Origin: Spirogloea muscicola
Taxonomy: Eukaryota; Streptophyta; Zygnematophyceae; Spirogloeales; Spirogloeaceae
Reading direction: 5' to 3'
Assembly (NCBI GenBank): GCA_009602725.1
Contig: WELB01000041.1
Span: forward strand, 86,266 to 114,001
Length of the DNA: 27,736 bases
Made by a program: the position numbers and the translations under genes. The notes beneath the pieces are model-generated. The model was given only the letters and a program-made list of their open reading frames with translations. It did no database searches and was not told the origin of the DNA. Shown here piece by piece: positions 1-9,199 of this stretch. The stretch's first letter is position 1; each line of letters begins with the position of its first letter.

Positions 1-215
1 TCCAGGACCCTAGCCTCTCTGATTTGCGGCTGCTTAGCAGGGGTTACTGAGTAATTTGTAGCTGCTTTCTTTCTTTGTGTGCTTTGGTTTCTTAGCGCTT
101 CCTCTGGCTTCCTCTGGCCCCCTTCTCGTTCTTTGTTCATTCTTTTTTGGGCTGGCTTGTCCAGCCCCTATCCTCAATGGGCGAGCCCTTTCTTTCTTGA
201 TGGCTGTGGATGGCC
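1..215 (+). mobile_element. 3' end of a non-LTR retrotransposon (copy 1, subfamily B)
   Basis: The window opens inside the last codons of a retrotransposon ORF. Bases 3-50 read QDPSLSDLRLLSRGY and a TGA, the same tail as the copy ending at 4729. A T-rich 3'UTR follows, with a perfect hairpin at 149-167 (GGGCTGG, 5-nt loop, CCAGCCC) and the conserved trailer CCTATCCTCAATGGGCGAGC. The tail and UTR match 4680-5035 closely. The copy is 5' truncated by the window edge or by its own insertion. Confidence 0.75.
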
Positions 216-362
216 AGCCCAAGGAGGATATTGACCCCCTTAGGTTTGTACCTATGGTGGTCCAAGCTTGGAATCTGGAACTTGGAACGTGGAACATGCT
301 TACGATTCAGCAGTAGACAATGTCTGAGATGTAAGCCATACGTCTTGTTGGTGGTAAAGAGA

Positions 363-426
363 AAGCTCTTCCAGTAGAGGGCGAAAGACTCTGACCTGGT
401 AGGTCAGAGTCTTTCTGGAAGAGCTT
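363..426. repeat. Long imperfect hairpin (26-bp stem)
   Basis: The arm 363-374 (AAGCTCTTCCAG) pairs with 415-426, and 384-397 (AAAGACTCTGACCT) pairs with 401-414. The loop is 3 nt, and the only irregularity is a 9-nt bulge (375-383) on the 5' side. All 26 pairs are Watson-Crick. It could be a small-RNA precursor, a fold-back element or a local inverted duplication. I see no coding role for it. Confidence 0.75.
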
Positions 427-647
427 GCTTGCAAGGTGCTCCAAGGACAACCGTAAAGCGCCATAACGACAGTACTTCGCAGCCCTTCTGCAGCACAGTT
501 TGTGCGACTCCGTCACTTCGTCGCTGACAAAAACACATCAGCGAGGTGAGTTGTTGTTGGGGCTAAATATCATCTCTTTTCCGTCAACAACTATGTTAGG
601 TTGTCTGAACAATCTTCCTCTCGGAAGTTTCCTTCTCTGAAGATCTC

Positions 648-1604
648 ATGCATGCACCAGTCTCCGAGTTGGCCGGTGGAGCACCAGAGAACACGTTGCC
701 TGGCTTGTTTGGTCTGGCTCTACATTTGCATCAATGTATTTGCACAGGTGTCGTACGAGTGGGGCATAACTCTCGGTGCAAAAATGAGCTCTGGCGCACT
801 CCCAAGGATGAGTCAGGACGAGCAGCCGCCATCACAAAGGCTGCATCGGTCAGGATACAGGACATTGGCCCTTCCTTTACCAGAGTCCTCTGGGTATCAA
901 GTGCAAGCCTTCCGTCCTGATTTGACGGGCACACTTGTGTCTTGGGCATGGTTGTTCCAATCGAGGATGAAGCTGTTGACAGAATCTGTTGTTAAATTCC
1001 TTGACACCTCAATGTTGATGATAGCAGTCTTCGGGAATGGGCAAACTTGAGCAGTCGGGAGCATCCTGTCCTGCCAAGAAAGCTCTGTACGACTACACTG
1101 GTGCAGATCTACGTAGGGGCGAAGTCTCACATCCTGGAAGTGCTCTATTCAACAGGCTGTGGCTGTATGGCCGACAATGTGGCCGCCTGCTTGATGTCTT
1201 GGGAGACCAGCAACAAAGCCCATCGCGCACTTCTAGGAGTACGCTGACCAGGCCTGTGACCTTTTGCAGGTCACTGTTCTTCCGGAATCCACCTGATGGC
1301 CGCCGAACATAGACAATATCTTGGTGGCCGGCCACATTGTCGCCCATCCGTGCACTGCCTCTTGAGATTTCCTCTCCTCAGCTTCACTGAGCCGCCCATC
1401 CTACTTCGAGGTCCCTGCCCTTGTGTCAGAGCATTCTCTGCCCATATTACCTGTAAGCACTATCAAGCACTTGAAAATTGCTGTTGCAGAGTAGTAGCTG
1501 CTCTGATTCCTCTTGCTCTATCAGCTGACGCCCATCAAAGTGGTCATTCTTTGGCTTGTCAGCATCTGAAATTGATGCCTTCTAGTAAGCATGCAAGCAC
1601 TTGA
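648..1604 (+). pseudogene. Possible decayed or unspliced coding stretch, unidentified
   Basis: One plus-strand frame runs from 648 to 1604 with about five stops, fewer than expected by chance for over 300 codons. Open pieces are 648-920 (containing ELWRTPKDESGR), 1047-1247 (containing GCGCMADNVAACLMSW) and 1296-1604. Some stops might sit in introns, but I could not find a phase-consistent set of splice sites. No domain is recognisable. It may be a decayed element, exons of an unknown gene, or chance. Confidence 0.2.
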
Positions 1605-2557
1605 TGGCATCAGGCCTGTTGCGAAGGGGTTGTTGGGTTTATTAAGTCCTGGCTGGATCTGCTCCAAACAGAGTAGTCACGCCTGGGGTGTTCCCTATTG
1701 ATGTATTTATTAAGAAATGTCTGAGAGGTAGCTTGACGCTCGTCCGACCAATGCTGCAACACCACGAATCTCAAATTACAAAGCTCACTCGTATGACATT
1801 CCTCATGTACATATCTATTGCACTAAGTTGTTGTTGTAGAAGCATCACACATCTGAGGACCACAATACCCAGCAGAGAAGGCCGGCTTGACTTCCGTGCT
1901 GTATGAATGTGTGTAAGCAATGTGTAAGCAAGTGGCCCCTTCAAGCAAACGAGCTCTGCACATAATTCATGGTGGAACTTCAGAATTTGCATGACTGCTT
2001 TGCCAGCCCGTTAAGATTTGAGGCTCATATAGCTTACTGCATACCTCCTTGCAGAACTGATGGTACTCTATATGCTTGACCCACAGTGACGTGCTACTCG
2101 TTTTGCATGCACTTCTAAGTTTGAATGACGTACAGTACCCACTTCATTCTTCTCTCACGCCAGATATGGAAGGATGTGAGAACACCATGCTTGCTGGATA
2201 CAAGCAAATCGAAGCCTTTCAGAAATTTGATTAAGACAGGACCTCGAGCTTGCCGGCAAGGCCACAGATCACGTGCATTTGAGGAGAAGCCTTTTCTCCA
2301 CAAGGGCTGACATGTGTCATCAACAGCCTTGCTCTATTGGTGGCACTTGACTATGGCAAGCTTGTGTTGTAGCTCAAGTTGGATCAACTTTGTAAAGGAC
2401 GGCAACTTGGTGCACGCCACCATGTCGGCAAGTGAAATCTGCACATATGGTGACAGTTACTCAGTTACAGTATCGACAAGTGACATTAACTTGCGGCAAA
2501 ACGATGCCTCAACAACATATATTGCATTCAAGTCTTCCGACTCTTAAGATAAACAAA
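1605..2557. other. Intergenic, no supported gene
   Basis: Only short ORFs under 80 codons occur on either strand, with no recognisable motif, splice-consistent chain or RNA fold. The region ends at the stop codon of the minus-strand secreted-protein gene, so part of it should be that gene's 3' flank. Confidence 0.5.
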
Positions 2558-3688
2558 TCAGGCTACAAGACTCTGCTGCAATAAGTACATCACGTAGCTT
2601 GCATGCAGTGCACTGAACAAGCCATTCTCCTCAGGACTCACATTTGCTGTTTGAACAGCAGGTGGAGCTCCAGTCTTCTTGTTTGCAGCAAGTTTTGCAC
2701 AGCATTGTGAGGCGTTTGGCAGAAGGCAATACTTGAGGATGAAAGCAACAGCAGGTTGCAGCTGTGGCGCAATATACAAAGGGGCAGATGTGGCCAGCAA
2801 AGTTCGTCAGCACTCCAGCAGTCGTGTCTGCCTAGCAAGTACTGGGCAGTCTCTATGAGGATTCAGCAATTACCCAGCATGATAACCTCGCAAGTACGTG
2901 AAAATAGACTGCACCTGCTTTTCAGTGAAAGGACATTTGCCGGGAGGCCCAGGAGGAATTTTGTCTGTGCAGGCAGCGATGCACGCAGATTGTGAGCTAA
3001 TGATATGCCGGTATCCACAATCCAAAAACGCCCTGTTGACTGTGGGTCATTCACAGTGGCTGACAAGCAAGAAGATGGAAAAAGGAAAGGCAAATGAGTC
3101 TCTGGACACTTAGACAGATTGCCTGATTACATTGTGGGGGTGGGGCTCTCTTCTTTGCAATTGGAGGCGAGATTGATTTCTTTGCAATTGGAGGCGAGGT
3201 TCTCTTCTTTGCAATTGGAGGCGACTTGTGGTGGCCACCCTTCTTCTTCGTGACTGGCGCAGCAAGCATGCGCCTCGATGACAGCACCGCTTGGGACAGA
3301 TGCTGGAGGGCTCCAGCATCTCTGAGCTTCAGTCCGGTCTGTATCACTGCAATGAGCACAGTTTAAGTCCAAACGCTTAGGAGTAATAATGGCCATAACT
3401 ACTGACCGTCTCACATTCAGGGCCTCCCAATGGCTGCCTCATAATGAAGGACGGACAGGCAAGCTAGCAACTTTCCAGGTGACAGCACAAAGAGCTTTGT
3501 CACATACAGGCCTCAGTACACTGCCTCGCACAGAATTTCAGAGTAAGGAATGCAAAGGCATGGCAAAGCAAGTCAAGGCGGTCAGCATGATTAGAGAATG
3601 GGGACGTACGTCTAAGGGCGGCTTCCTGCGCCGAGCAGCCGGACACAGCACAGGCCAAGCCGGCGAGGAAGAGCATGAGGTGCCTCAT
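2558..3688 (-). CDS. Predicted secreted Lys/Pro-linker cysteine protein, family member 1
   Basis: I do not recognise the family. Four exons join in phase: 3688-3610, 3346-3131, 3039-2915 and 2761-2558. Exon 1 encodes a classic signal peptide (hydrophobic MLFLAGLACAV, small residues before QEAA). Exon 2 gives a basic linker with three 9-residue repeats built on SPPIAKK. Exon 3 adds three cysteines (DCGY, SACIAAC) and ends GKCPFTEKQ. Exon 4 begins LQPAVAFILKYC and carries NASQCC. The core is C-P-x16-C-x7-C-C. Intron phases are 1, 1 and 0, shared with the paralogues at 6170 and 9917. A final 66-nt in-frame segment (GTGAGT..TTGCAG, from 2641) may be a retained intron: both forms end at the same TGA, giving about 207 or 185 residues. 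The start at 3688 is chosen because it begins the signal peptide; the frame stays open upstream. It probably acts outside the cell or in the wall; role unknown. Confidence 0.68.
3151..3231 (-). repeat. 27-bp tandem repeat, three units, in coding sequence
   Basis: Units begin at 3151, 3178 and 3205 and share TTCTTTGCAATTGGAGGCGA. On the minus strand they encode three 9-residue blocks centred on SPPIAKK, inside the linker of the secreted protein. The 27-bp period preserves frame, so unit number can change without breaking the gene. Confidence 0.9.
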
Positions 3689-4391
3689 TCTGTTGCTATG
3701 GGCAGCCCTGCACACAAGCATGACAGGTGGTCCGAAATGCGACACAGTTAGAGCCGAGGTGTCTTTGCTTCGACCCCCACGGCGCACGAAGTGTTTGCGT
3801 TCCACGACAACTCCTGGCTGAGGCTGGAGGCATCCGACGAGGACACGAGCCTCGCAGCCCCGTTCGACCGAGGCAACAAGCGTCATCCCGAGCAAGGACT
3901 TCACGGCAGCAGGCAGCATTCGTGAGGCGAAACTCAGAGGCGCGTTGAGAAGGTCCAAGCGCAAGTCACCCGTGCGCACGGGCTGAAGCGAGGTGACGAG
4001 GCAGCTCTGAGTGCGAGGCAGAGCCTGGGAGCTCGGGGCCAATGCGTCCGAAGCACAGAGCAACGCCAGCGAGCGCCTTGTGAGCAGCGGACGGGAAGCC
4101 CTGAAGGCAGAGACTCGGCGACGAGCGCGGGGAGGGAGGGCCAGGCGAGCTGCGCACCTGGCGCGGCGAGGGGGGAGGCGCCGCCGCGGCGGTGGGACTT
4201 GATGGGGAGCGAGCGCTGCGGAACATGGGAAATTGGGCCGAGCCCTCGTCGTTGCGCCGTCGCCCGGTACTTCGCCGGACGGCTTCCTGGCTCGGATTGG
4301 CCTCCCCTTCCGTCAAAAAAAGCGGGCCCCGTGCAGCCTGCCCCTTCCGATAGGCCCTTGCAGAGACCGTCTGCTCCCTCCGGAACGATGT
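3689..4391 (-). promoter_or_regulatory. GC-rich 5' island upstream of the minus-strand secreted-protein gene
   Basis: GC content rises sharply, most strongly at about 3950-4300, directly upstream of the predicted start at 3688. Long overlapping ORFs on both strands (for example 3934-4413 minus and 3966-4550 minus) have biased, low-complexity composition and no motif, as expected of GC-rich noncoding DNA. CGG/CCG runs occur near 4180-4195. By analogy with the islands near GST, Argonaute and MED31 it is probably promoter and 5'UTR. Confidence 0.45.
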
Positions 4392-4444
4392 ATTGGCTTG
4401 AATTGGCCTCCATTTCATTTCATGCGCCCCGCGCGCCTTCTCTC
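4392..4444 (+). repeat. Dispersed ~50-bp repeat, copy a
   Basis: The segment reads ATTGGCTTGAATTGGCCTCC, then CATTTCATTTCATGCGCCCC, then GCGCGCCTTCTCTC. Close copies lie at 8961-9020 (minus), 15328-15379 (minus) and 15685-15748 (plus). Flanks differ, so it behaves as a mobile or duplicated short element. Confidence 0.7.
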
Positions 4445-4549
4445 CGGATAGCGCACGCAGACCTGAAGGCGGCTCCCCGCACCGTCGGCCACTTCTGAAG
4501 GCCCAGTCTCCAAGCGAGCTGCTCCGTCTCGCCCCGTTACCTCGAAGCA

Positions 4550-5035
4550 TGCCGCGGCGGCCTCTCTGTGTATCGTATGCGCCTGGCCGTCTCGCTGCAG
4601 CGGTCTATGGCTCGCGCGCTGCACCTTCGTGCCGGCAGAGCCCTCGCTGCTGCCTCTGGCTCTGGCCAGGGGACCCACTTCCAGGAGCCTAGCATCTCTG
4701 ATCTGCGGCTGCTTAGCAGGGGTTACTGAGTAATTCGTAGCTGCTTTATTTCTTTGTGTGCTTGTTTTCCTTAGCTAGGAGATTTAGTCACTTGGAAAGA
4801 TTCTTTTTGTTACTTCTCTCGTGTAGGGGCCCTGGGTGTGTGCGTGCTTGTTTCTCTTAGCGCTTCCCCTGGCCCCCCTTCTCGTACTCTGTTCATCCTT
4901 TTTAGGGCTGGCTTTTCCAGCCCCTATCCTCAACGGGCGAGGCTTTCTTCCCCTCTCTGTTCATTCTTTTTCGGGCTGGTTGTTCCAGCCCCTATTCTCA
5001 ATGGGCGAGCACTTTCTTCCCCTGGGCGCCTGGCC
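4550..5035 (+). mobile_element. 3' end of a non-LTR retrotransposon (copy 2, subfamily B)
   Basis: An open frame into the TGA at 4727-4729 encodes the conserved C-terminal tail (YRMRLAVSLQRSM.. RALHLRAGRALAA.. SDLRLLSRGY). It matches 18510-18667 and the tail at 3-50. The 3'UTR contains two hairpins, 4905-4923 and 4973-4991, because the hairpin unit is duplicated in tandem. The copy is severely 5' truncated at about 4550. Confidence 0.8.
4888..5022 (+). repeat. Tandem duplication of the retrotransposon 3'UTR hairpin unit
   Basis: Two units of about 67 bp (4888-4953 and 4956-5022) share TCTGTTCAT, a T-run, GGGCTGG..CCAGCCCC, CTCAA.GGGCGAG and CTTTCTTCCCC. Differences lie mostly outside the stems, so both can form the hairpin. 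Confidence 0.85.
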
Positions 5036-5537
5036 CGCGGGGAGCCGGGCCCGGAGAGGGGCGGTGGTGGCCGGCCCCCTGGCCAGCCGGACTGACCCGG
5101 ACGTCGGGGGCCCGGCGTCCGGAGCTCGCGGGCCGGTCATCGGGCTGTCCGCCCGTCGCACCAGCCTGCCGACGGCGCCGTCGTCGGCCGGATCGGCCAA
5201 GTGCCGGGCGAAACTCCGGTCAAAAGGGGCCGGCGGTCGCGACCAGCTGGGCGGCGGCCGGGAGGACGCGTCCGGGCCCCCCGACGACATCCCCCGACGA
5301 CCGACGCTGCCCGACGCGGATGCGGGCGTTCATGTCGACGGAACTGGCCGCAGTACGGACGCCCGTCAGTCTGCCACGTGGCGGCCCCAATCTGGCCCTC
5401 CCAAGTGGCCGAGCCCGCGCCCAGGCGCTTCTCACAGAGCCCTCTGGGCGGTGCTCCTGGCTCTCCGTCAGGGACCCGGGCCAGCCACCCCTGCACCTGC
5501 AATACCACAAACCTGCGGATCGCCCGCCGCCGCCGCC

Positions 5538-5568
<31 letters not shown>

Positions 5569-5660
5569 CGACAGCGTGCCTCAGGGAGTCCAGGGACGGC
5601 TGCCGCCTCACGGCGTGGGTGCGGAGTCGGCCCCTCCGAGCGGGCCGCACAGCCAGGCCT
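5036..5660 (+). promoter_or_regulatory. Strongly GC-rich island with a (CCG)n tract
   Basis: This is among the most GC-rich stretches in the window. A near-perfect CCG/CGC tract at 5521-5573 would give polyproline, polyalanine or polyglycine depending on frame. Several long ORFs overlap on both strands, none with a recognisable domain. It lies upstream of the plus-strand secreted-protein gene at 6170 and could be its promoter or a 5' noncoding exon. A short unrecognised exon within it cannot be excluded. Confidence 0.4.
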
Positions 5661-6169
5661 CCGGGACGCCTCAGTGATCAGCGGCCGTCTCGGAAGCCCA
5701 GACTCGTGGAACATACACAGTGGAAGACGCCCAGTCGTTGTGAAGGTTCTTGATGTGCTCCATCAGTTGGTGGTGACCTCCTGCCGGGCTCCTTTGGAGG
5801 CGCTTCGACTCGAGCCGCAAGGGGTGTGTGCATCCTAGCGCCCGAGGTGCAATGTTCGCTTCTCTTGTCAAGATTGGTGCCTCGCTGCTTTCTATGGTTG
5901 GACAGCGCCTTGCTGACAGGATTTTCTTCCACTCTGCTCGAGGCTCTTTCCATACCTGGTACGAAGAAGCCTTTGACATCAAGGAAAGGTCAGGTTATGT
6001 TGAGGGGCTGCACTGAAAACCCATGAACGCTACGTCAGAGGACAGCAAATGCGAGTAGCTATGTAAGACGTCAATTGGTGCCGTAGAATGCCTCATCAGA
6101 TCGTCAACTTTGACATGCTGTAAAGCTTCTCTGCTGCACTGCAGATCCAGTCGACCATTCAAGGTTGTG
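5661..6169. other. Short competing ORFs, unassigned
   Basis: The plus frame 5828-6016 (contains GQRLADRIFFHSARG) and the minus frame 5671-5982 (contains GGHHQLMEHIKNLHNDW) both look less random than their surroundings, but they overlap and neither can be tied to a family. They may be 5' flank of the gene at 6170 or a decayed element. I make no gene call. Confidence 0.25.
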
Positions 6170-7397
6170 ATGAGGATAAGAGGTCTACGGACAATAGTGA
6201 TACTACTGCTCTCCTCCTTTTCGACCTTCGCATCAGCGTATCCTGGTATGTCAGCAAGTAGCCTGGGCTGCGCATTTACTAGTTATTATAGTTGCCATGC
6301 TCAAGAGTTGGGCCACTCTGGAGCTTCCTTTTAGCAACGCAGAACCGGTTTGTTGGAGCGGGCAGACGAGTCAGGGTATGGGGTGCATCAGAAAGTCCCA
6401 ACTGTTATTGTCATGGATATGGGGGTGCATGTCTGTGACGTGCCTCAAGAGAGGACGCTCCACTACGGAGATAGCAAGCCTTGAAGTGCTGACAAGGACA
6501 AGCAGAAGCCGTACTAGAGGAAAAGGTCCAGTCGATGCACATCAATGCTCTATCTGATGCTTAATATGGTCACTTAGTGTCGCACAACAGATGGAGTTCT
6601 GCAATCAACCCAAAGGATAAAGACGGGAGCGAAGCATCATGCAACCTTTCCACCCCCACCATCCAAGCACAAATCCACGACAAGGAAAGTACCAGCCCCT
6701 CACGCAAGCCAGGGGGCCAGTTCTTCCAAGAAGAGCCCTCCACCAAGCACAAATCGAGTTGCACCGGCAGGTCTATTCTTTACTTGTCATGGCCCTCATC
6801 AACTCAAGGTGTTCGGGAGAATTGAAGAGAGGTTGTAGTCGTTGCAGCATTTAAATCAGACTTTCACATTGTGGTGACCAAGCTTGATAGAATATGACCA
6901 GGATCACAGGAAGAGGTCACCTGACAGCAGCTACATGGCAGGCAAGGATCTGCATATAGTAGCACCAATGTCGTTAAGTCTGCTGGGAGTGTCTGTGTGC
7001 TGACTTGACTTCTCCTTCACTTGCTGACTCAGGAAGAAAGTACGGACACTGTCCAATGAATGAAAGCCAGGTATACATGTGTTTGTCAATCCAAGACACC
7101 CAAAAGTAGGACGACATGCAATATCAGAGAGCTTTGTGCAGCGCCTGAGGAGAACCATCAATGCTTTGGGTGCAGGCCAAGGTTATTGTCGACAAGCTGC
7201 TACAAGTCTGCGTGAAGCGAAGCACAAAGTCTCTCTGTTGCAAGTGGCAAGCCCTTGTAACCAAAGCCTTTCCAGCTTCACAGAACGTGAGCATTTCGTA
7301 CACAAACCTGCCCTTGAAGGCCATGATCGGTCCTGCTTCTCTTTCCTGCACGTTTGCAGTTCTGAATCTTGACTCTATATTGTCTACTAGAGCCTAG
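6170..7397 (+). CDS. Predicted secreted Ser/Pro/Lys-linker cysteine protein, family member 2
   Basis: This is a paralogue of the gene at 2558-3688. Phase-consistent exons are 6170-6245, 6591-6770, 7033-7070 and 7176-7286, plus a short terminal part. Exon 1 is a signal peptide (MRIRGLR, then IVILLLSSFSTFASA). Exon 2 is a linker rich in Ser, Pro, Lys and His (KHHATFPPPPSKHKS; SSSKKSPPPSTNR). Exon 3 ends YGHCPMNESQ. Exon 4 carries DKLLQVC and SLCC, giving C-P-x16-C-x8-C-C. Intron phases 1, 1 and 0 match member 1. Exon 4 ends at AAC/GTGAGC, mirroring AAT/GTGAGT in member 1. The protein ends either by read-through to the TAG at 7395-7397 (about 171 residues) or by splicing to CAG/TTC-TGA at 7360-7365 (136 residues). 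Exon 3 could instead begin at 6979, but 7033 has the better pyrimidine tract. Function unknown, probably extracellular. Confidence 0.62.
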
Positions 7398-8293
7398 TAC
7401 CACACCAGTAAATTGCTATACAAATCTTACATACTGCACATTCTCATGTTGTGTGCCAGCTCGATGCGAAAGATGCGGCAGCATGTTTACAACTTCCATC
7501 CTTTCAGACATTGTACCAGCTTGAGTTGAAAGGCACAGTGACTATCACAGATTGCAACTGAGACCTTTCCACATCATTTGCTTCAAGCCTTTGCAAACAG
7601 AACTGCGTCCAGTAGGCAGCAATGTTGCTCTGCCGGACAGAATCAGCTGCCTGCTAGGTATGTTAGTCAATAATTTCACATGGCAGCTTGCATGTCATGG
7701 TGATTTTGCTCCTCGAAGATCCTCAACAAATGTCAGAGGGGAGGTTGTGAGCAATGCGACTCACATGAGCACTCAGCTCAACGACCACATCCGGTCGCAG
7801 ATCTGATGCAAATGTCTCGAGTGCCATGTGATATCAATGACATCTAGGAGTTGCCAGGAGTTGACAAGAGATGAGAGCGGCTCTTGTAGGTCGTGGTAGC
7901 TATGTAACCTGATGACATGCTGTTGGAAAGAGATTGGAGGTTCAAGCAGAGGCAATTGTACGCCGTAAGTCAGCAGCGCTGGCAATTTAGGAGACAGTGA
8001 TCTCGTGTCACCTGGACTGTTGACAAGGTAGCAAAGGTGCACCCTTAGCTGCCCAATCTCGTTAGCTGCCCAATGCGCGTACACCACATAGGCAGGAAGC
8101 AAAAGTGGGCATCTCATGCATTGGGTGAATAAATGCTGCCGGGCGCAAACAGGAGCCACAGGAACGGGCTGGCGAAGTATGCACGTGTTCCTCTGCTCGG
8201 AGGCACGCAGCAGGGCTACTGATAAGCGTGTACCTGGTGATGGACGGCCAAGTACATCTACAAATGTAAGCCGCTTGCTGCATGTCGACCTGC
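7398..8293. other. Intergenic, with one unassigned minus-strand ORF
   Basis: The longest ORF is minus 7773-8159 (128 codons, containing PPISFQQHVIRLHSYHDLQ). It has no recognisable motif and no linked exons. A 17-bp-period duplication of TTAGCTGCCCAAT occurs at 8045-8074. Nothing else can be supported. Confidence 0.35.
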
Positions 8294-8575
8294 TCAGGAG
8301 CCGCTGGTCAGCGTGTTAAGGTCGCTACTCGATGCCCAAATACTGGCTGGCAGATAGTAAGCCCCACCGCCACCATGCAGAGCTTGTCCAGCTCTGTAAT
8401 GCAGACCATGAGAGCTTGAGCTGACACGCGGCTGCGCAAGAATGACACAAACTCTGCCGGCAAGCCAGTCTCGACTAGAAGCACATCTACACAACGTGCA
8501 TCGAAGAGCTCGCCCATAAAGAAGAGGGGCTGGCAAAGCCAGCTCAAAAAGAATGGAGCTATGTCCAAAGCCAAA
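8294..8575 (-). mobile_element. Retrotransposon 3' end (copy 3), frameshifted
   Basis: On the minus strand a UTR hairpin (8527-8545) is followed by a C-terminal coding relic. The relic begins ETGLPAEFVSFLRSRVSA, homologous to the intact copy's EMGLPAAYLSLLRRRVSA near 16960-17010. It then shifts frame and ends ASSSDLNTLTSGS plus stop at 8294. The hairpin of one copy therefore sits immediately before the coding tail of another. Confidence 0.7.
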
Positions 8576-8654
8576 GAAAGAAGTGCCGAAAAAGGACTAC
8601 ACTACAAGGCGCGAGATGGTGCAGAGGGAGACAGAGGCTTCTCTGTACACACCT

Positions 8655-8946
8655 GTTGTCCATTCTTTTTGGGCTGGCCTTTTCCCAGCCCCCATTTGCT
8701 GCTGCATAACTGTCGTTCTTGCGACGTGCTCAGGCTAATGCCTTGCACCAGAAAGCTGGGCGAGCTCTAGTTGGTGGCAGAAGGGCTTCGTATCTGCCAT
8801 CTAGTATTCAGGCATCGATTAGCGACCTTTATGTACTGACCCGTGGTTACTGAGCGGGTCAATGCTGTAGGGTCTGAGGTCTTCAGATGTGCTTGCCTTT
8901 GTACTTGGCCATTTGGCCTAAATCGTTTGTTTCAAATACACGAAAT
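8655..8946 (+). mobile_element. Retrotransposon 3' end (copy 4, subfamily A)
   Basis: The hairpin at 8671-8691 (GGGCTGG..CCAGCCC) is directly followed by an open frame from 8710 to the TGA at 8851-8853. That frame encodes RRAQANALHQKAGRALVGG and ends SDLYVLTRGY, nearly identical to the intact copy at 16980-17145 except for a short deletion. The subfamily A trailer follows (GTGCTTGCCTTTGTACTTGG.. AAATACACGA). Confidence 0.8.
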
Positions 8947-8960
8947 TCGCACCAAACAAG

Positions 8961-9020
8961 AGAAAGACGCGCGGGCGCTTGAAACTAATGGAGGCCAATT
9001 CAAGCCAATTACATTGTTCA
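8961..9020 (-). repeat. Dispersed ~50-bp repeat, copy b
   Basis: The reverse complement reads ACAATGTAATTGGCTTGAAT, then TGGCCTCC, then a variable bit, GCGCCCGCGCGTCTTTCTCT. It aligns with the copies at 4392 and 15685, including the leading ACAATGTA. Confidence 0.65.
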
Positions 9021-9054
9021 GGCAGAATCTAATGCAGAATAAGCAAAGCTACAT

Positions 9055-9105
9055 CAAACGGGGGCAAGCAAGGGCTGTAAACGGGAGAGCCCACGGGAAG
9101 GATGT
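9055..9105 (-). mobile_element. Degenerate retrotransposon 3'UTR fragment
   Basis: The minus strand shows GGGCTCTCCCGTTTACAGCC followed by CTTGCTTGCCCCCGTTT. This resembles the hairpin plus trailer (GGGCTGGCTTTTCACAGCCC, TTGCCCCC) of the copies at 17418 and 18765. No coding tail is attached. Confidence 0.45.
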
Positions 9106-9199
9106 CGTGGACTCTCCACGTCAACAATGAGTGCCGGTGGTGTTGCAGAATTAGCCGTCAGTTCCAACGGGACTTTGAGATAAGGCAAGGTGGCAGGAA

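Noticed and set aside
258-316. LELGTWNMLTI resembling the start of an APE-type retrotransposon endonuclease
   Set aside because: Only a dozen residues match, no endonuclease continues downstream, and the element here appears to use a restriction-like endonuclease.
1296-1604. C-x8-CC pattern (CKHYQALENCC) resembling the secreted-protein core
   Set aside because: There is no upstream C-P exon, no signal peptide and no matching intron junction; likely coincidence.
3934-4550. Two overlapping minus-strand ORFs of 159 and 194 codons
   Set aside because: They lie in a GC-rich island upstream of a gene start, with biased composition and no motif; probably absence of stops due to GC content.
4836-5753. 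305-codon plus-strand ORF across a retrotransposon tail and a GC-rich island
   Set aside because: It starts inside the 3'UTR hairpin unit and continues through CCG repeats. Several equally long ORFs overlap in other frames, and none has a domain.
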